DNA of 64,000 nt from Defluviicoccus sp. (GTDB taxonomy: Bacteria; Pseudomonadota; Alphaproteobacteria; Rhodospirillales; Defluviicoccaceae): contig JARSSM010000021.1 of NCBI GenBank assembly GCA_029624735.1, forward strand, positions 23,273 to 87,272, read 5' to 3'. The translations under genes were made by a program, and so were the position numbers. Positions 49,397 through 59,363 of the stretch are shown piece by piece. The notes beneath the pieces were generated by a model. The model worked only from the letters and a program-made list of their open reading frames with translations. It ran no database searches and was not told the DNA's origin. Each line of letters begins with the position of its first letter. The stretch's first letter is position 1.

Positions 49397-50391
49397 GTGC
49401 GCGCGGCTCCTTGCAGCAAGACACGTGGTTGATCCGCTCCGGCCGCCACCAGCCGCCCGATTGTGTACACCGTTTCGCCATGGGTGCGCAGGAGCGTTGC
49501 CAGCCCGTCCGCCCGCTCCGGCGCGACCGTCAGCACCATGCCGATGCCGCAGTTGAAGGTGCGCGCCAGCTCCGCCGCCGGCAGACGCGCGGCTTCCGCA
49601 AGCCAGCGGAACACGGCCGGCAGCGGCCACGCATCGGCGTCGATCTCGACAGCGAGAGAATCCGGCACGGTGCGCGGAATGTTGTCGATCAGGCCGCCAC
49701 CGGTGATATGGGCGAGCGCGCGAACACCCCCCGCCGCGAGCGCGGCGCGGCAGCTGCGCACGTAGATGCGGGTCGGCGCCAGCAGTGCAGCGCCGAGGGT
49801 TTCGCCCGGCGCAAAGGGCGCTTCGCCCGCGTAATCGAGGCCAAGGTCATCCACGACACGGCGGACAAGCGAAAAGCCGTTCGAATGCAGGCCGCTGGAG
49901 GCCAATCCTAAGATGACGTCGCCAGCCTGTGCCGCAGTCCCGGCCAGCACCTGGTCGCGCTCGACGGCACCGACGGCGAAGCCGGCGAGGTCGTAATCGC
50001 CGGCGGCGTACATCCCCGGCATTTCGGCCGTTTCGCCACCAATCAGCGCACAGCCGGCAATCCGGCAGCCCTCGGCAATGCCGGCAATGATGGCACGCCC
50101 GGCCTCGACCGAGAGCGCACCGGTCGCGTAGTAATCGAGGAAGAACAAGGGTTCCGCGCCCTCGACGACCAGATCGTTGACGCACATGGCAACGAGGTCG
50201 ATGCCGATGCGGTCATGGCGGCCGACCGCGATCGCGATCTTGAGCTTGGTGCCGACGCCGTCGGTTGTCGCTACCAGCAGCGGATCACGGTAGCCAGCCG
50301 CCTTCAGGTCGAACAGCGCGCCGAAGCCACCCAGCCGGGCGCCCGCACCGGGGCGCGCCGTCGCGGCGGCCAGCGGCTTGATGGCTTCCAC
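49384..50391 (-). CDS. purM: Phosphoribosylformylglycinamidine cyclo-ligase (AIR synthetase)
   Basis: At least 335 residues; makes AIR from FGAM with ATP. Landmarks: [54 protein letters not shown] and [13 protein letters not shown]. The GTG at 50391 is the first conventional start, but the conserved family N-terminus ([16 protein letters not shown]) continues in frame upstream to about 50439 with no ATG, GTG or TTG before an in-frame TAG. The true start may be ATT at 50448 or CTG at 50439. Confidence 0.92.
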   Translation of the reverse strand: MEAIKPLAAATARPGAGARLGGFGALFDLKAAGYRDPLLVATTDGVGTKLKIAIAVGRHDRIGIDLVAMCVNDLVVEGAEPLFFLDYYATGALSVEAGRAIIAGIAEGCRIAGCALIGGETAEMPGMYAAGDYDLAGFAVGAVERDQVLAGTAAQAGDVILGLASSGLHSNGFSLVRRVVDDLGLDYAGEAPFAPGETLGAALLAPTRIYVRSCRAALAAGGVRALAHITGGGLIDNIPRTVPDSLAVEIDADAWPLPAVFRWLAEAARLPAAELARTFNCGIGMVLTVAPERADGLATLLRTHGETVYTIGRLVAAGADQPRVLLQGAARTWPS

Positions 50392-50520
50392 CAGGGCGGA
50401 TCCGGCATCAATGTCGACGCCGGCGCTCTTGTAAGTCAGGCCGCGAATGGTAGTCCCCGACGTGTGATGATACTAAGATCGATAAGCGGGCGAAGAATAC
50501 TGGATCGGGGACGGTGCGCA

Positions 50521-51666
50521 ATGATCCGTTTGTGGCGAGCGGTGGCATGGCTGGCGATGCTGGTCGTGGGAGTCTGCGTTGCGAGTGCAACGACCACGAC
50601 CAGGGCTGCGGCGGAGGATGCGCGCAACGTCTTTGAGGTGCACCGGGTGAAGGTCGACGTCACCGCCGCCACGGCTGCCGCGGCCAAGGACCTGGCTCTG
50701 GCCGAAGCCGAGGTGCGTGCCTTCGAGACGCTGTTCGATCGGCTGGCACCGGCGCGCCAGCGGGCCTCCCTGGGCAAGGTGCCGCCGGCGCAGATCCAGG
50801 CGGCGACGCGGTCGTTCTGGGTGACGGAAGAGAAAGTCTCCCCAGTGCGTTATCTGGCGACGCTCAACTACGCTTTCAGGGCTGACCGGGTGCGCGCGAT
50901 TGCGCGCGAGCGGGGCGTGCCGCTGATCACGCAGGTCTCGCCCAGGGTTCTGGTAGTCCCGGTTTACGAGGCTGGCGGTGGGCAGCAGGTGTTGTGGGAG
51001 GAGGAGAATCCTTGGCGCCGCGCCTGGGCGGGCCTGACTGCGGACGGGCTGGTGCCGATCGTTGTCCCTGCCCCTGGCAGCGCCGGGACCGGACCCGGGG
51101 ATGCGAGCCAGGCAGTTGCCGGCGACAGCACCCAACTTGCCGCGCTCGCAAGCCGGCTGGGCGTGTTCGAGGTGCTGGTGGCGGTGGCAAGCCCCACCGG
51201 TGCCGCCGCCACACGCATGCTTAACGTCACCCTCAAACGCAAACCGAGCTTCGCCCCCCAATCGGAAACGACGGTGACGGTGCGGCGCGAAGCCAACGAG
51301 AGCGACGACGATCATTTTGCACGCGCTGCGCTCATGACACTCAACACGCTGGAAGACGAATGGAAGGTTGCCAATCTCGTCCAGGAGGGGGGCAACACGA
51401 TCGCTGCGGTCGATGTGGCCGTCGGCGATCTTGCCGCGTGGCTCGCGGTGCAGCCGCGCCTTGAGAAGCTGCCGACCGTTGAGCGCGTGGATGCGCTGCT
51501 GTTCGCCCGCGATCGGGTGCGCGTCAACATCTACCACACCGGCACGCCGGCGGAGCTGTCGGCGCGCTTAGAGCGCGCAGGCTTCTCGATCGTCTCAAGC
51601 GGCAGCGTCTGGCTCGTCCGGCCGGCTCAAGGCCAAGGCCAGCGAACCACCTCCGGCCGGACTTGA
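50521..51666 (+). CDS. DUF2066 family exported protein
   Basis: A 381-residue protein. A signal peptide (about 1-28, WLAMLVVGVCVASA) is followed by a DUF2066 domain (about 35-330) with VHRVKVDVTAATAAAAKDLALAEAE and RYLATLNYAFRADRVRAIARERGVPL. The family lies beside purM/hda in many alpha- and gammaproteobacteria; function is not known. It is divergent from purM, and ends overlapping hdaA by a few bases upstream of the chosen GTG. A gap of about 70-130 bases separates it from purM, depending on the purM start. Confidence 0.85.
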   Translation: MIRLWRAVAWLAMLVVGVCVASATTTTRAAAEDARNVFEVHRVKVDVTAATAAAAKDLALAEAEVRAFETLFDRLAPARQRASLGKVPPAQIQAATRSFWVTEEKVSPVRYLATLNYAFRADRVRAIARERGVPLITQVSPRVLVVPVYEAGGGQQVLWEEENPWRRAWAGLTADGLVPIVVPAPGSAGTGPGDASQAVAGDSTQLAALASRLGVFEVLVAVASPTGAAATRMLNVTLKRKPSFAPQSETTVTVRREANESDDDHFARAALMTLNTLEDEWKVANLVQEGGNTIAAVDVAVGDLAAWLAVQPRLEKLPTVERVDALLFARDRVRVNIYHTGTPAELSARLERAGFSIVSSGSVWLVRPAQGQGQRTTSGRT

Positions 51667-51683
51667 ACCGGGCAGGAGGACGC

Positions 51684-52379
51684 GTGGCGGGATCACGTCA
51701 GCTCCCCCTTCCGTTCGAACCGCAACCGTCGCTCGGGGCGGCCGATTTCCTCGTTGCCGACAGCAACCGCGAAGCCATGGCGTGGCTGGAGAGGTGGCCT
51801 GGTTGGCCGGCGCCCGCGGTGATCGTTTATGGCCCATCGGGCTGCGGCAAGTCGCACCTGGGTCGCATGTTCCTGGCACGAACCGGTGGCCTGCCGGTCA
51901 CCCCGACCGAACTCGGGCATCAACCTCCTGCCGCGCTGCCGTCGCTGCTGGCGGCACCGGCGATCCTGATCGACGACGCCGATCGGGCGATGGAAGCCGG
52001 CTACGAGGCTCCGCTCCTGCACCTGTACAATGCCGCGCGGGAGGAGGGGCGAACCATGCTGCTGACGACGCAAACGCCGCCGGCGCGCTGGCAGATCCGG
52101 CTTGCGGACTTGCGCTCGCGGCTTAACAGTTGCCCGACCGTCGCCATCGGGGCGCCCGATCAGGCGCTGATCGCGGCTCTCCTGGTGAAGCTGTTCGCCG
52201 ACCGCCAGCTTGGGGTCGATGAGGCGGTGATTGGCTTTCTGGTCAACCGCATCGAACGCTCATTCGCTGCCGCGCGCGACATCGTTGCCAAGATCGACGC
52301 CGCCTCATTGAGTGCGCGCCGCCGCGTGACCGTTCCGCTGGCGGCGGAAGCGCTCAACCAGGTGGCAGGACAGGAATGA
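51684..52379 (+). CDS. hdaA: Regulatory inactivation of DnaA protein HdaA
   Basis: A 231-residue AAA+ protein like the DnaA ATPase domain without DNA-binding domain. The N-terminal RQLPLPFE is a beta-clamp-binding motif, Walker A is GPSGCGKSHL and the Walker B/sensor region ILIDDADRAME. With the clamp it promotes ATP hydrolysis by DnaA, restraining re-initiation. The GTG at 51684 was chosen for AGGAGG five bases before it; a TTG at 51663 is possible. It abuts aspS end to end on the opposite strand. Confidence 0.9.
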   Translation: MAGSRQLPLPFEPQPSLGAADFLVADSNREAMAWLERWPGWPAPAVIVYGPSGCGKSHLGRMFLARTGGLPVTPTELGHQPPAALPSLLAAPAILIDDADRAMEAGYEAPLLHLYNAAREEGRTMLLTTQTPPARWQIRLADLRSRLNSCPTVAIGAPDQALIAALLVKLFADRQLGVDEAVIGFLVNRIERSFAAARDIVAKIDAASLSARRRVTVPLAAEALNQVAGQE

Positions 52380-54191
52380 TTATCCGCCGGCGTCGCCGCG
52401 GTTAGCGCCGACGGCCTTCGGCTTCGGCAGATCAAGGCGCAGGCGCAGCTCCCTGAGGCGGGCCGGTTCGACCTCGGCCGGTGCCCCCATCAACAGATCC
52501 TGTGCCTGCTGGTTCATCGGAAAGGCGATGATCTCGCGGATGTTGGGCTCGTTGGCCAGCATCATCACGATGCGGTCGATGCCGGGGGCGCAACCGCCAT
52601 GCGGTGGTGCGCCGTAGCGGAAGGCGTTGAACAAGCCGCCGAACCGCCGCTGGACCTCGTCCTCGCCATAGCCGGCGATCGCGAACGCCTTGATCATGAC
52701 GTCGGGGCGATGGTTGCGGATGGCACCGCTCGAAAGCTCGACACCGTTGCAGACGATGTCGTACTGGAACGCGCGGATGGCGAGCGGATCCATGGATTCG
52801 AGCGCCTGCAAACCGCCTTGCGGCATCGAGAACGGATTGTGACTGAACTCGATCTGACCGGTCTCGGGGTTGCGCTCGTAAAACGGAAAGTCGACCACCC
52901 AGAGGAAGCGGAACGCGTCGGCTTCGCGTAAGCCCAACTCGTCGCACAAGCGCTCGCGCACGACGCCGGCAAACTTCCCGGCCTCGGCCTCCTTGCCGCA
53001 GACGAAGAAGACCGCACCGCCATCGGTGGCCGCGGTGGCCTCTTGAACGCGGGCGATCCGGGCCGGTTCCAGGTTCTTGGCGATCGGCCCCTTCGTCTCG
53101 CCGCCGGCGAAGATGATGTAGCCGAGCCCGCCCTGGCCCTCGCCACGTGCCCAGTCGTTGAGCTTGTCGAAGAACGCGCGCGGTTTGGATGCTGCGCCCG
53201 GCGCTGCCACTGCTCGCACCACCGCGCCCGCTTCGATGGCGCGCGCGAACAGACCGAAGCCGCCACCGCGAAAGGCGTCGGTCACGTCCGTGATGACGAG
53301 CGGGTTGCGCAGGTCCGGCTTGTCGCTGCCGTAGCGCAACATGCTCTCGGCGTAAGGGATGCGCGGGAAGGGCGGCGGTGTCACCTGCCGCCCGCTGCCG
53401 AACTCGACGAAGACATCATGCAGGACCGGCTCGATGGCAGCAAACACGTCTTCTTGGGTGGCGAAAGCCATTTCGAAATCGAGCTGATAGAACTCGCCGG
53501 GCGAGCGGTCGGCGCGGGCGTCCTCGTCGCGAAAGCAGGGCGCGATCTGGAAGTAGCGATCGAAGCCGGATGCCATCAACAACTGCTTGAACTGCTGCGG
53601 TGCCTGCGGCAGGGCGTAGAACTTGCCAGGGTGCTGGCGGCTCGGCACGAGGTAATCGCGTGCGCCTTCCGGCGAACTCGCGGTCAGGATCGGCGTCTGG
53701 AACTCGACGAAGCCAGCCTCGACCATGCGGCGGCGGATCGAGGCGATCACCTGGCTGCGCAGAAGGATGTTGCGCTGCATCTTTTCCCGCCGCAGGTCGA
53801 GAAAGCGGTAGCGCAAGCGCACGTCCTCGCCCAGGTCGGCATCACCCGCGACTTGCAGTGGCAGGATGTCGGCCATCGAGTCGATGACGAGATCCTCGAT
53901 CCTGAGCTCGACTTCGCCGGTCGGCAGCTGCGCGTTCACCGTCTCCGGTGAGCGGATGACGACGGTGCCGGTGATGGTGACGACGCTTTCGGGCCGCGCA
54001 CCGGTCGCCACCGCGAACAGCGGGCTGCTGGTGTCGATGACGCACTGGGTGATGCCGTAGTGATCGCGCAGATCAAGGAACAGGAGATGGCCGTGGTCGC
54101 GCTTGCGATGGACCCAGCCCGAGAGCCGGACCGTAGAACCTGCGTGCGACGCGCGCAGTTCGCCGCAGGTGTGGGTGCGGTAAGGATGCAT
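52380..54191 (-). CDS. aspS: Aspartyl-tRNA synthetase
   Basis: A 603-residue class II synthetase: OB-fold anticodon domain (about 1-110, [23 protein letters not shown]), catalytic core with the flipping-loop/active-site stretch [14 protein letters not shown], motif 2 ([21 protein letters not shown]), a GAD insertion (about 300-420) and motif 3 ([13 protein letters not shown]). Bacterial-type length. Whether it also charges tRNA-Asn cannot be judged here, as no gatCAB is in the window. Confidence 0.96.
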   Translation of the reverse strand: MHPYRTHTCGELRASHAGSTVRLSGWVHRKRDHGHLLFLDLRDHYGITQCVIDTSSPLFAVATGARPESVVTITGTVVIRSPETVNAQLPTGEVELRIEDLVIDSMADILPLQVAGDADLGEDVRLRYRFLDLRREKMQRNILLRSQVIASIRRRMVEAGFVEFQTPILTASSPEGARDYLVPSRQHPGKFYALPQAPQQFKQLLMASGFDRYFQIAPCFRDEDARADRSPGEFYQLDFEMAFATQEDVFAAIEPVLHDVFVEFGSGRQVTPPPFPRIPYAESMLRYGSDKPDLRNPLVITDVTDAFRGGGFGLFARAIEAGAVVRAVAAPGAASKPRAFFDKLNDWARGEGQGGLGYIIFAGGETKGPIAKNLEPARIARVQEATAATDGGAVFFVCGKEAEAGKFAGVVRERLCDELGLREADAFRFLWVVDFPFYERNPETGQIEFSHNPFSMPQGGLQALESMDPLAIRAFQYDIVCNGVELSSGAIRNHRPDVMIKAFAIAGYGEDEVQRRFGGLFNAFRYGAPPHGGCAPGIDRIVMMLANEPNIREIIAFPMNQQAQDLLMGAPAEVEPARLRELRLRLDLPKPKAVGANRGDAGG

Positions 54192-54250
54192 GGCGGAATT
54201 CGGGGCCCTTCAAGAAGCGCGCGGAAATGCGCATGGAAGGAGCGGCCTTG

Positions 54251-55084
54251 TCAAGGCGCGGCGTCCGGCGGCGGCGGCGAGCGTTTGGCAAGCATGGCGA
54301 TGATCAAGGATGCCGTCTGCTCGATCGACTTGTTGCTGACGTCAATGATCGGCCAGCCGCGGCGGAGGAACAGCCGGCGTGCCTCGCGGACTTCGTTTCC
54401 GATCTCGTCGAAGTCGGCATAGTCGGTTTCGCGATTCTCGGCCAAGGCCTTGAGACGTGCGCGGCGAACGTTCGCCAGCCGGCTGGGGTCAACCGTGAGC
54501 CCGACCACGAGGAGGGGGCTTGGCCGGCTCAAGGTCTCGGGCAGCGGTACGCCCGGCACCAGCGGCACATTTGCCGCCTTGATGCCGCGCGAGGCGAGAT
54601 ACATGCACGTCGGCGTCTTGGTGGCACGCGAGACCCCGACCAGGACCACATCGGCGTCCTCGAGATCGTCGGCGGCGGCACCGTCGTCGTGGGCAAGCGT
54701 GAACTTCATCGCCTCGACACGGCGGAAATACTCCTCGTCGATGGTATCGCGCGCGCTCGGCCGGTATTGGATTGTCGTCGCGAAATGCTCGGCCAGCCGC
54801 GAGACGGCCGGCTCCAGAACGAACATGCAAGGCACCCGCAACTGCCGGCAGCCTTCCTCGAGGGCAAGGCGGACGTCGGTGGCAGCGACCGTGTGCATCG
54901 CAAAGCCCGGTTCCTGGGCGATCGTTCCCAGGATGGCCGGCAACTGCTCAAGCGAGCGAACGAACTTCCACAGCGTGCGCTCGATCGCGACGTCGGCAAG
55001 CTGTGCGACGGCATTGCGGGCCATCATCTCGACCAGCTCGCCCGATGCATGGCTTACGAGGTAGAGGACAATCCGCTTCGGCAC
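54251..55084 (-). CDS. ppsR: PEP synthase / pyruvate, phosphate dikinase regulatory protein
   Basis: A 277-residue DUF299 bifunctional kinase/pyrophosphorylase. It starts VLYLVSHASGELVEMMARNAVAQL and has the P-loop GVSRATKT at 150-157, plus the NVPLVPGVPLPETL segment. It phosphorylates the active-site-adjacent threonine of PPDK or PEP synthase in an ADP-dependent manner and reverses it with phosphate, controlling pyruvate-PEP flux. The target gene is outside the window. Lies 59 bases beyond the aspS start. Confidence 0.92.
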   Translation of the reverse strand: MPKRIVLYLVSHASGELVEMMARNAVAQLADVAIERTLWKFVRSLEQLPAILGTIAQEPGFAMHTVAATDVRLALEEGCRQLRVPCMFVLEPAVSRLAEHFATTIQYRPSARDTIDEEYFRRVEAMKFTLAHDDGAAADDLEDADVVLVGVSRATKTPTCMYLASRGIKAANVPLVPGVPLPETLSRPSPLLVVGLTVDPSRLANVRRARLKALAENRETDYADFDEIGNEVREARRLFLRRGWPIIDVSNKSIEQTASLIIAMLAKRSPPPPDAAP

Positions 55085-55111
55085 GGTGCTCCCCTCCTGA
55101 TGATCGCAGGT

Positions 55112-55864
55112 CTAACGGTGATAGCCGCCATCGAGGCGGAGGACGGTGCCGTTGATCATGACGTTCTTGACGACGTGCAGGACCAGCATTGCAAACTCCG
55201 CCGGATCGCCGAACCGATGCGGGAACGGGATGGAATGGGCCAGCCGTGAGTCGAGGTTGCGCTCCATGGCGAACAGGGTTGCCGTGCCGAACAAGCCCGG
55301 CGCAATGCCGACGACGCGGATGCCGTGCGCCCCCAGTTCGCGCGCGGCCGGCAGGATCATGCTGACGACGCCGCCTTTCGAGGCTGCGTAGGCCGCCTCG
55401 CCGCTCTGGCCCTCGTAAGCGGAGACGGACGCGGTGAAGATGATCACGCCGCGTTCGCCGTTCGCGACGGGATCGAGCCGCGCCATCTCGGCTGCGGCCA
55501 GCCGCATGACGTTGAAGCTGCCGATCAGATTGACGTCGACGAGGCGGCGAAAATCCTCAAGCGGCATCGGTCCTTCGTCACTGATGATCTTCTGCGGATG
55601 GGCGCGGCCGACGCAGTGGACGAGAATCCGGGCTGGCCCTTGCCGCTCGCGAACCCGCACCAACGCGGCTTCGGTCGCCGCCGGGTCGGCAACATCACAG
55701 ACGATCGCATCGGCACCGATGGTGTTTGCGACCGTCGCGAGGGCAGCGTTGTCGACATCGAGAACGGCAACGCGCGCACCGGCCTCCGAAAGAAAGCGCG
55801 CAACCTCAGCGCCCAATCCGGAGGCGGCGCCGGTAACGAGAGCAGAGGTTTGCCATAGATCCAT
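55112..55864 (-). CDS. SDR family dehydrogenase, 3-hydroxyacyl-CoA dehydrogenase type II-like
   Basis: A 250-residue short-chain dehydrogenase. The NAD loop is TGAASGLGAEVA, Asp in VLDVDN suggests NAD preference, the catalytic serine lies in ASVSAYEGQSG and Tyr/Lys in AAYAASKGG. The overall pattern is closest to type II 3-hydroxyacyl-CoA (HSD10-like) dehydrogenases, which act in beta-oxidation or isoleucine breakdown. The ATG at 55864 starts right before the first strand (WQTSALVTGAAS). Same strand as ppsR, 27 bases apart. Confidence 0.85.
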   Translation of the reverse strand: MDLWQTSALVTGAASGLGAEVARFLSEAGARVAVLDVDNAALATVANTIGADAIVCDVADPAATEAALVRVRERQGPARILVHCVGRAHPQKIISDEGPMPLEDFRRLVDVNLIGSFNVMRLAAAEMARLDPVANGERGVIIFTASVSAYEGQSGEAAYAASKGGVVSMILPAARELGAHGIRVVGIAPGLFGTATLFAMERNLDSRLAHSIPFPHRFGDPAEFAMLVLHVVKNVMINGTVLRLDGGYHR

Positions 55865-56426
55865 CGGGAGATCGCGCCCTGTGCTGAGAAAGAAGCGCAA
55901 TCAACCTAACGATCCCCCAACCCCCCGCGCAAGTGGTCGATGAAACCCTTCCTCCTGGAACAGCAGCCCAGCGCCGCGCTTCCTCACATCAGCGACAGGG
56001 CTGTCGACAGCGAAGACATTGCCAGTCCGAGCCCGACGAGCAGTTCCGGCCAATTCTCTTCGAGGAACTCCCGCACGCATCACCTCCATCTACGCGGCCT
56101 ACTTGCATTACTGGCTAAACCGATCGCGCACAATTCGATGAACGTCAACCGGTATGATGTATCGATGAGGAAAGGCCAGATCTTGGGCTGTCACAAGCCT
56201 GTAAATATGTGGAACATGGGGAAAAACTCAACTTTCGATGCCAAGAGCGGGTGCGGGAAGGGCAAATGGGGGCGGTCGCGGCCCGCGACCCTGCGTAAGA
56301 ATGCGGCGCTGATTCGGTGAATGACGGTGAGCGCAGCACGATTCGGGCGCTTGGGGCCATCGTTTGGGCGCGCCACACGGTTTCGTTGTTCCGCCCAGGC
56401 CGGTTTGCCGGTATAGCCACGGGGTC
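55865..56426. other. Intergenic region with one possible small gene
   Basis: This 562-base stretch between the divergent SDR and RNase D genes holds the possible 30-codon gene at 55984-56076. The rest, including the 300 bases before rnd, shows no supported gene, repeat or clear promoter. It is less GC-rich than the genes on either side. Confidence 0.6.
55984..56076 (-). CDS. Possible 30-residue hydrophobic small protein
   Basis: A GTG-started frame with GGAGG exactly six bases before it encodes MREFLEENWPELLVGLGLAM followed by SSLSTALSLM. The first ten residues are charged and the remaining twenty hydrophobic with small residues, as in single-span or membrane-surface small proteins. It is upstream of and co-directional with the SDR gene. 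No homology is claimed; support is the ribosome binding site plus peptide character. Confidence 0.4.
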   Translation of the reverse strand: MREFLEENWPELLVGLGLAMSSLSTALSLM

Positions 56427-57614
56427 ATGCATTTGATCACGAAAAATGAGCAGCTGGCGGACTTCTGCGCGCGCCTTAAGGGACAGGACGCGGTTGCGGT
56501 CGACACCGAGTTCCTGCGCGAGAAGACCTACTGGCCGAAGCTGTGCCTGGTCCAGGTGGCCGGCGCCAACGAAGCGGCGGCCATTGACCCTTTAGCCGAC
56601 GGAATGGACATTTCGCCGCTGCTGGCGCTGTGGGATGCGCCGGAGACCGTGAAGGTGTTTCACGCCGGCCGCCAGGATCTTGAGATCTTCTTTCACATCG
56701 GCGGCCGCCTGCCGGCACCGCTGTTCGATACCCAACTGGCGGCGATGGTCTGCGGCTTCGGGGACCAGGTATCCTACGAGACACTCGCGGCCAAGCTCGC
56801 CCGCGCCCGGCTCGACAAGGGTTCACGCTTTACGGATTGGTCGCTGAGACCGCTCTCGCAGCGGCAGATTGAATACGCGATCGGTGACGTCGTCCACCTG
56901 TTGCCCGTCTATCGCAAGCTCAAACATCGGCTTGAGGCCACCGGCCGTGGCGATTGGCTGGCGGAGGAACTCGCGACGCTGACCGATCCACAAACGTACA
57001 AGTTCGAACCGGATGAAGCGTTCCGCCGTCTCAAGTACCGGGGCGGCAACGCCCGCTTTCTCGCCGTTGCCCGGGCGCTCGCGGCCTGGCGGGAGCGCGA
57101 GGCGCAGGCGCGCGACCTCCCCCGTGCCTGGGTGCTGCGTGACGAAGCATTGTTGGAGATCGCCCACCACATGCCGCGGACAGCCGATGACCTGGCGCGC
57201 ACCCGTGGCTTGGCGCGCAAGACTGTCGACAGCGCGCAAGGCGTGGCGATCCTGGCGGCGGTGCGCACCGCGCTCAGTTTGGCGGAGGACCAACTGCCAC
57301 TTGCCGAGATCAAGCGCGAGTTGCCGCGCCACATTGGCCCGATCTCGGACCTCCTGAAAGTGCTCTTGAAGATGAAATCCGAGGAGGCCGGGGTGGCCCA
57401 GCGGCTGGTCGCCTCGTCGGAGGATATCGACACCTTGGCGGCTCTGGGAGAAGAGGCCGACGTGCCAGCGCTGCACGGCTGGCGCCGGCAGCTCTTCGGG
57501 GCGGATGCGCTGAGATTGCGCTCAGGGGAACTCGCCCTCGCGGTGCACGGCCGCAAGCTCGTTCTCGTCAATCAGGAAACGGGCAGCGCTGAGGCGGGTT
57601 GCCAAGCCAGCTGA
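56427..57614 (+). CDS. rnd: Ribonuclease D
   Basis: A 395-residue DEDDy exoribonuclease. Exo motifs are visible: DTEFLRE (exo I), FHAGRQDLEIF with FDTQLAAM (exo II region) and YAIGDVVHLLPVY (exo III Tyr and Asp). An HRDC domain follows (about 210-290). It trims tRNA 3' ends and other structured RNAs. The ATG at 56427 was chosen because MHLITKNEQLADFC begins the first conserved helix. It is convergent with ppx, 14 bases apart. Confidence 0.94.
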   Translation: MHLITKNEQLADFCARLKGQDAVAVDTEFLREKTYWPKLCLVQVAGANEAAAIDPLADGMDISPLLALWDAPETVKVFHAGRQDLEIFFHIGGRLPAPLFDTQLAAMVCGFGDQVSYETLAAKLARARLDKGSRFTDWSLRPLSQRQIEYAIGDVVHLLPVYRKLKHRLEATGRGDWLAEELATLTDPQTYKFEPDEAFRRLKYRGGNARFLAVARALAAWREREAQARDLPRAWVLRDEALLEIAHHMPRTADDLARTRGLARKTVDSAQGVAILAAVRTALSLAEDQLPLAEIKRELPRHIGPISDLLKVLLKMKSEEAGVAQRLVASSEDIDTLAALGEEADVPALHGWRRQLFGADALRLRSGELALAVHGRKLVLVNQETGSAEAGCQAS

Positions 57615-57628
57615 AGGCGCGCGCACGC

Positions 57629-59221
57629 TCAGCGTGCTGTCGGACGGATCTCACCCTTGAGCGTCATCGCTTTGGCGAGGCGAAGGAAGCGCCGTTCGAC
57701 GGCCTCGCTGTGGAAAACGAGCGGATCGCGCGGCAATTCGAGGATAAGGGATGCGTTCTTACGGATCAGCGGCGTCTGCGGCAGCAGGCCGGGCGCGCCA
57801 CCGGTCAAGGTATGCGCAAGCCTGAGCGCGAGGCCGGTGACGCGGGCGCGGTTCAGATCCACCTCGGTAAGGAGCGTGCGAACCGGCATGACCATCGGGT
57901 CGTCCTCCTTGCCGCCATAGCGGACCAGGATCGCGATCGCCATTTCTGCCCGCTCCGGGTGGCTGAGGCCGGGGTAGGGGATGCGGAGAACGCGGTGGAA
58001 GGCATGAATGGCGCGATAGTCGGGATGCTCGCTCCAGCCGATGTCGCTCAACAGGCAGCTCGCCAGCCGCAGCCGCCGCTGGGCCACCTTTTCGGGCTCG
58101 AACAGCGGTGACATCCAGTCGAGGATTTCCTCGCCGTGCTGAGCGAAACGCCCCTCCCGCTCGGCTTGGCCCTCGCAGGCACTGATCAGCGCGTCCTGCC
58201 CGCGCAAGTGCCGCGGCAACAGCTCCAGCATCTGGCCTTCACGCATGCTGAAGGCGGAGAACGAAACCTCGCGCGGCCGTGTCCGTTCCAAGAGCGCCGC
58301 GAGCGCGCCGGCCGCGAACGGGAGCGTATCAGCCCGTTTCGCATCGAGGCTTCCCAACCGTTCGACGGTGGCGCGGCTCAGGCCGGCCAGCAGGTTGGCA
58401 AGCTTGATGGCGTCGAAAAAGCCGATCGTAAAGTTATCAACGACGTGCAAGGGGTGGTGCATTTGATCGATGAAGACGCGTGCCAGCGCCCGCCACGAAC
58501 CGCCGACGCAATAAAGTCCGCGGCCGCCGACCGCATCGAGCCAGGGAACGGTCGACAGGCGTTCGTCCAGAAGCGCGCGCGCTTTCACGCGATCGCCGGC
58601 AGACTCCTCCGCCAAGCGCAGGTGGCCCAACGGAAGGGTCGCGAAGGTACCGATCCGGCCGGCATCGAGGCTGACAAGGTCGAGACTGCCGCCGCCGAGA
58701 TCGGCCAATGCACCGTCGGCAAGCGGCGACCCGTTGAGCACGCCCACGGCGGCAAGCCGGGCCTCCTCCGCGCCGGAAAGCACGTGGACGTGGACGCCGC
58801 AAGTCTGCTCGACCCGCTCAACGAAGGAAACGCCGTCGGACGCGTCGCGAACCGCGGCCGTGGCCACTAGTTCAAGGTGCTCTACCCCCATTGCGAGTGC
58901 GAGAGAGGCGAACCGGCGCAGCGCGCGCAAGGCTCGATCGACGCCGGCCGCGCTTAGTTTCCCGCTCTGGCTCAGGCCTTCGCCCAAGCGGCATTCCGCC
59001 TTTTCGTTGAAGATCGGGATCGGCAACCGGCTCGGGACTTCGTAGACGACAAGGCGGACCGTATTCGAGCCGATGTCGACGACGCCGACACGGCCCTGAT
59101 CTTGCTCCTCGCGACCAGGACGCTTGCCGGCCTTGCGTTGCCGGCCGCCGCGAAGGGCCAGAGGACGCGCCGAAAGAACGGTCGAACCCGCGTCTTGAAG
59201 CGGATCAGGGCTGGCAGGCAT
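57629..59221 (-). CDS. ppx: Exopolyphosphatase / Ppx-GppA phosphatase
   Basis: A 530-residue Ppx/GppA protein. A basic, low-complexity N-terminus of about 45 residues precedes the ASKHA-fold: VGVVDIGSNTVRLVVYE (phosphate 1), ATAAVRDASDG, LADLGGGSLDL (phosphate 2); the C-terminal half is a helical HD-like domain (CLLSDIGWSEHPDYRAIHAFHRVL). It removes terminal phosphate from polyphosphate, possibly also from pppGpp. It is divergent from the pap-ppk1 synthesis genes across 142 bases, so breakdown and synthesis are encoded head to head. Confidence 0.92.
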   Translation of the reverse strand: MPASPDPLQDAGSTVLSARPLALRGGRQRKAGKRPGREEQDQGRVGVVDIGSNTVRLVVYEVPSRLPIPIFNEKAECRLGEGLSQSGKLSAAGVDRALRALRRFASLALAMGVEHLELVATAAVRDASDGVSFVERVEQTCGVHVHVLSGAEEARLAAVGVLNGSPLADGALADLGGGSLDLVSLDAGRIGTFATLPLGHLRLAEESAGDRVKARALLDERLSTVPWLDAVGGRGLYCVGGSWRALARVFIDQMHHPLHVVDNFTIGFFDAIKLANLLAGLSRATVERLGSLDAKRADTLPFAAGALAALLERTRPREVSFSAFSMREGQMLELLPRHLRGQDALISACEGQAEREGRFAQHGEEILDWMSPLFEPEKVAQRRLRLASCLLSDIGWSEHPDYRAIHAFHRVLRIPYPGLSHPERAEMAIAILVRYGGKEDDPMVMPVRTLLTEVDLNRARVTGLALRLAHTLTGGAPGLLPQTPLIRKNASLILELPRDPLVFHSEAVERRFLRLAKAMTLKGEIRPTAR

Positions 59222-59363
59222 GACGGTGCTCGCGAATGGCAGCAGCCAACGGCATCTCCGATCCCGATCGGAAGGGGCGGACGAATGCCCGCCGCGGCAG
59301 CAGACTGAAGACAACTGCCAAACGAGTGTTTACCATACCCGAGGCAAGAAGGGGATCGAGGAG

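Noticed and set aside
49384..50391. purM as a 5'-truncated pseudogene
   Set aside because: The frame is intact and the conserved N-terminus is still encoded upstream; only the start codon is unusual.
55940..56320. 126-codon plus-strand frame before rnd
   Set aside because: Low-complexity, serine-rich translation without ribosome binding site or family; it overlaps the better-supported minus-strand small frame.
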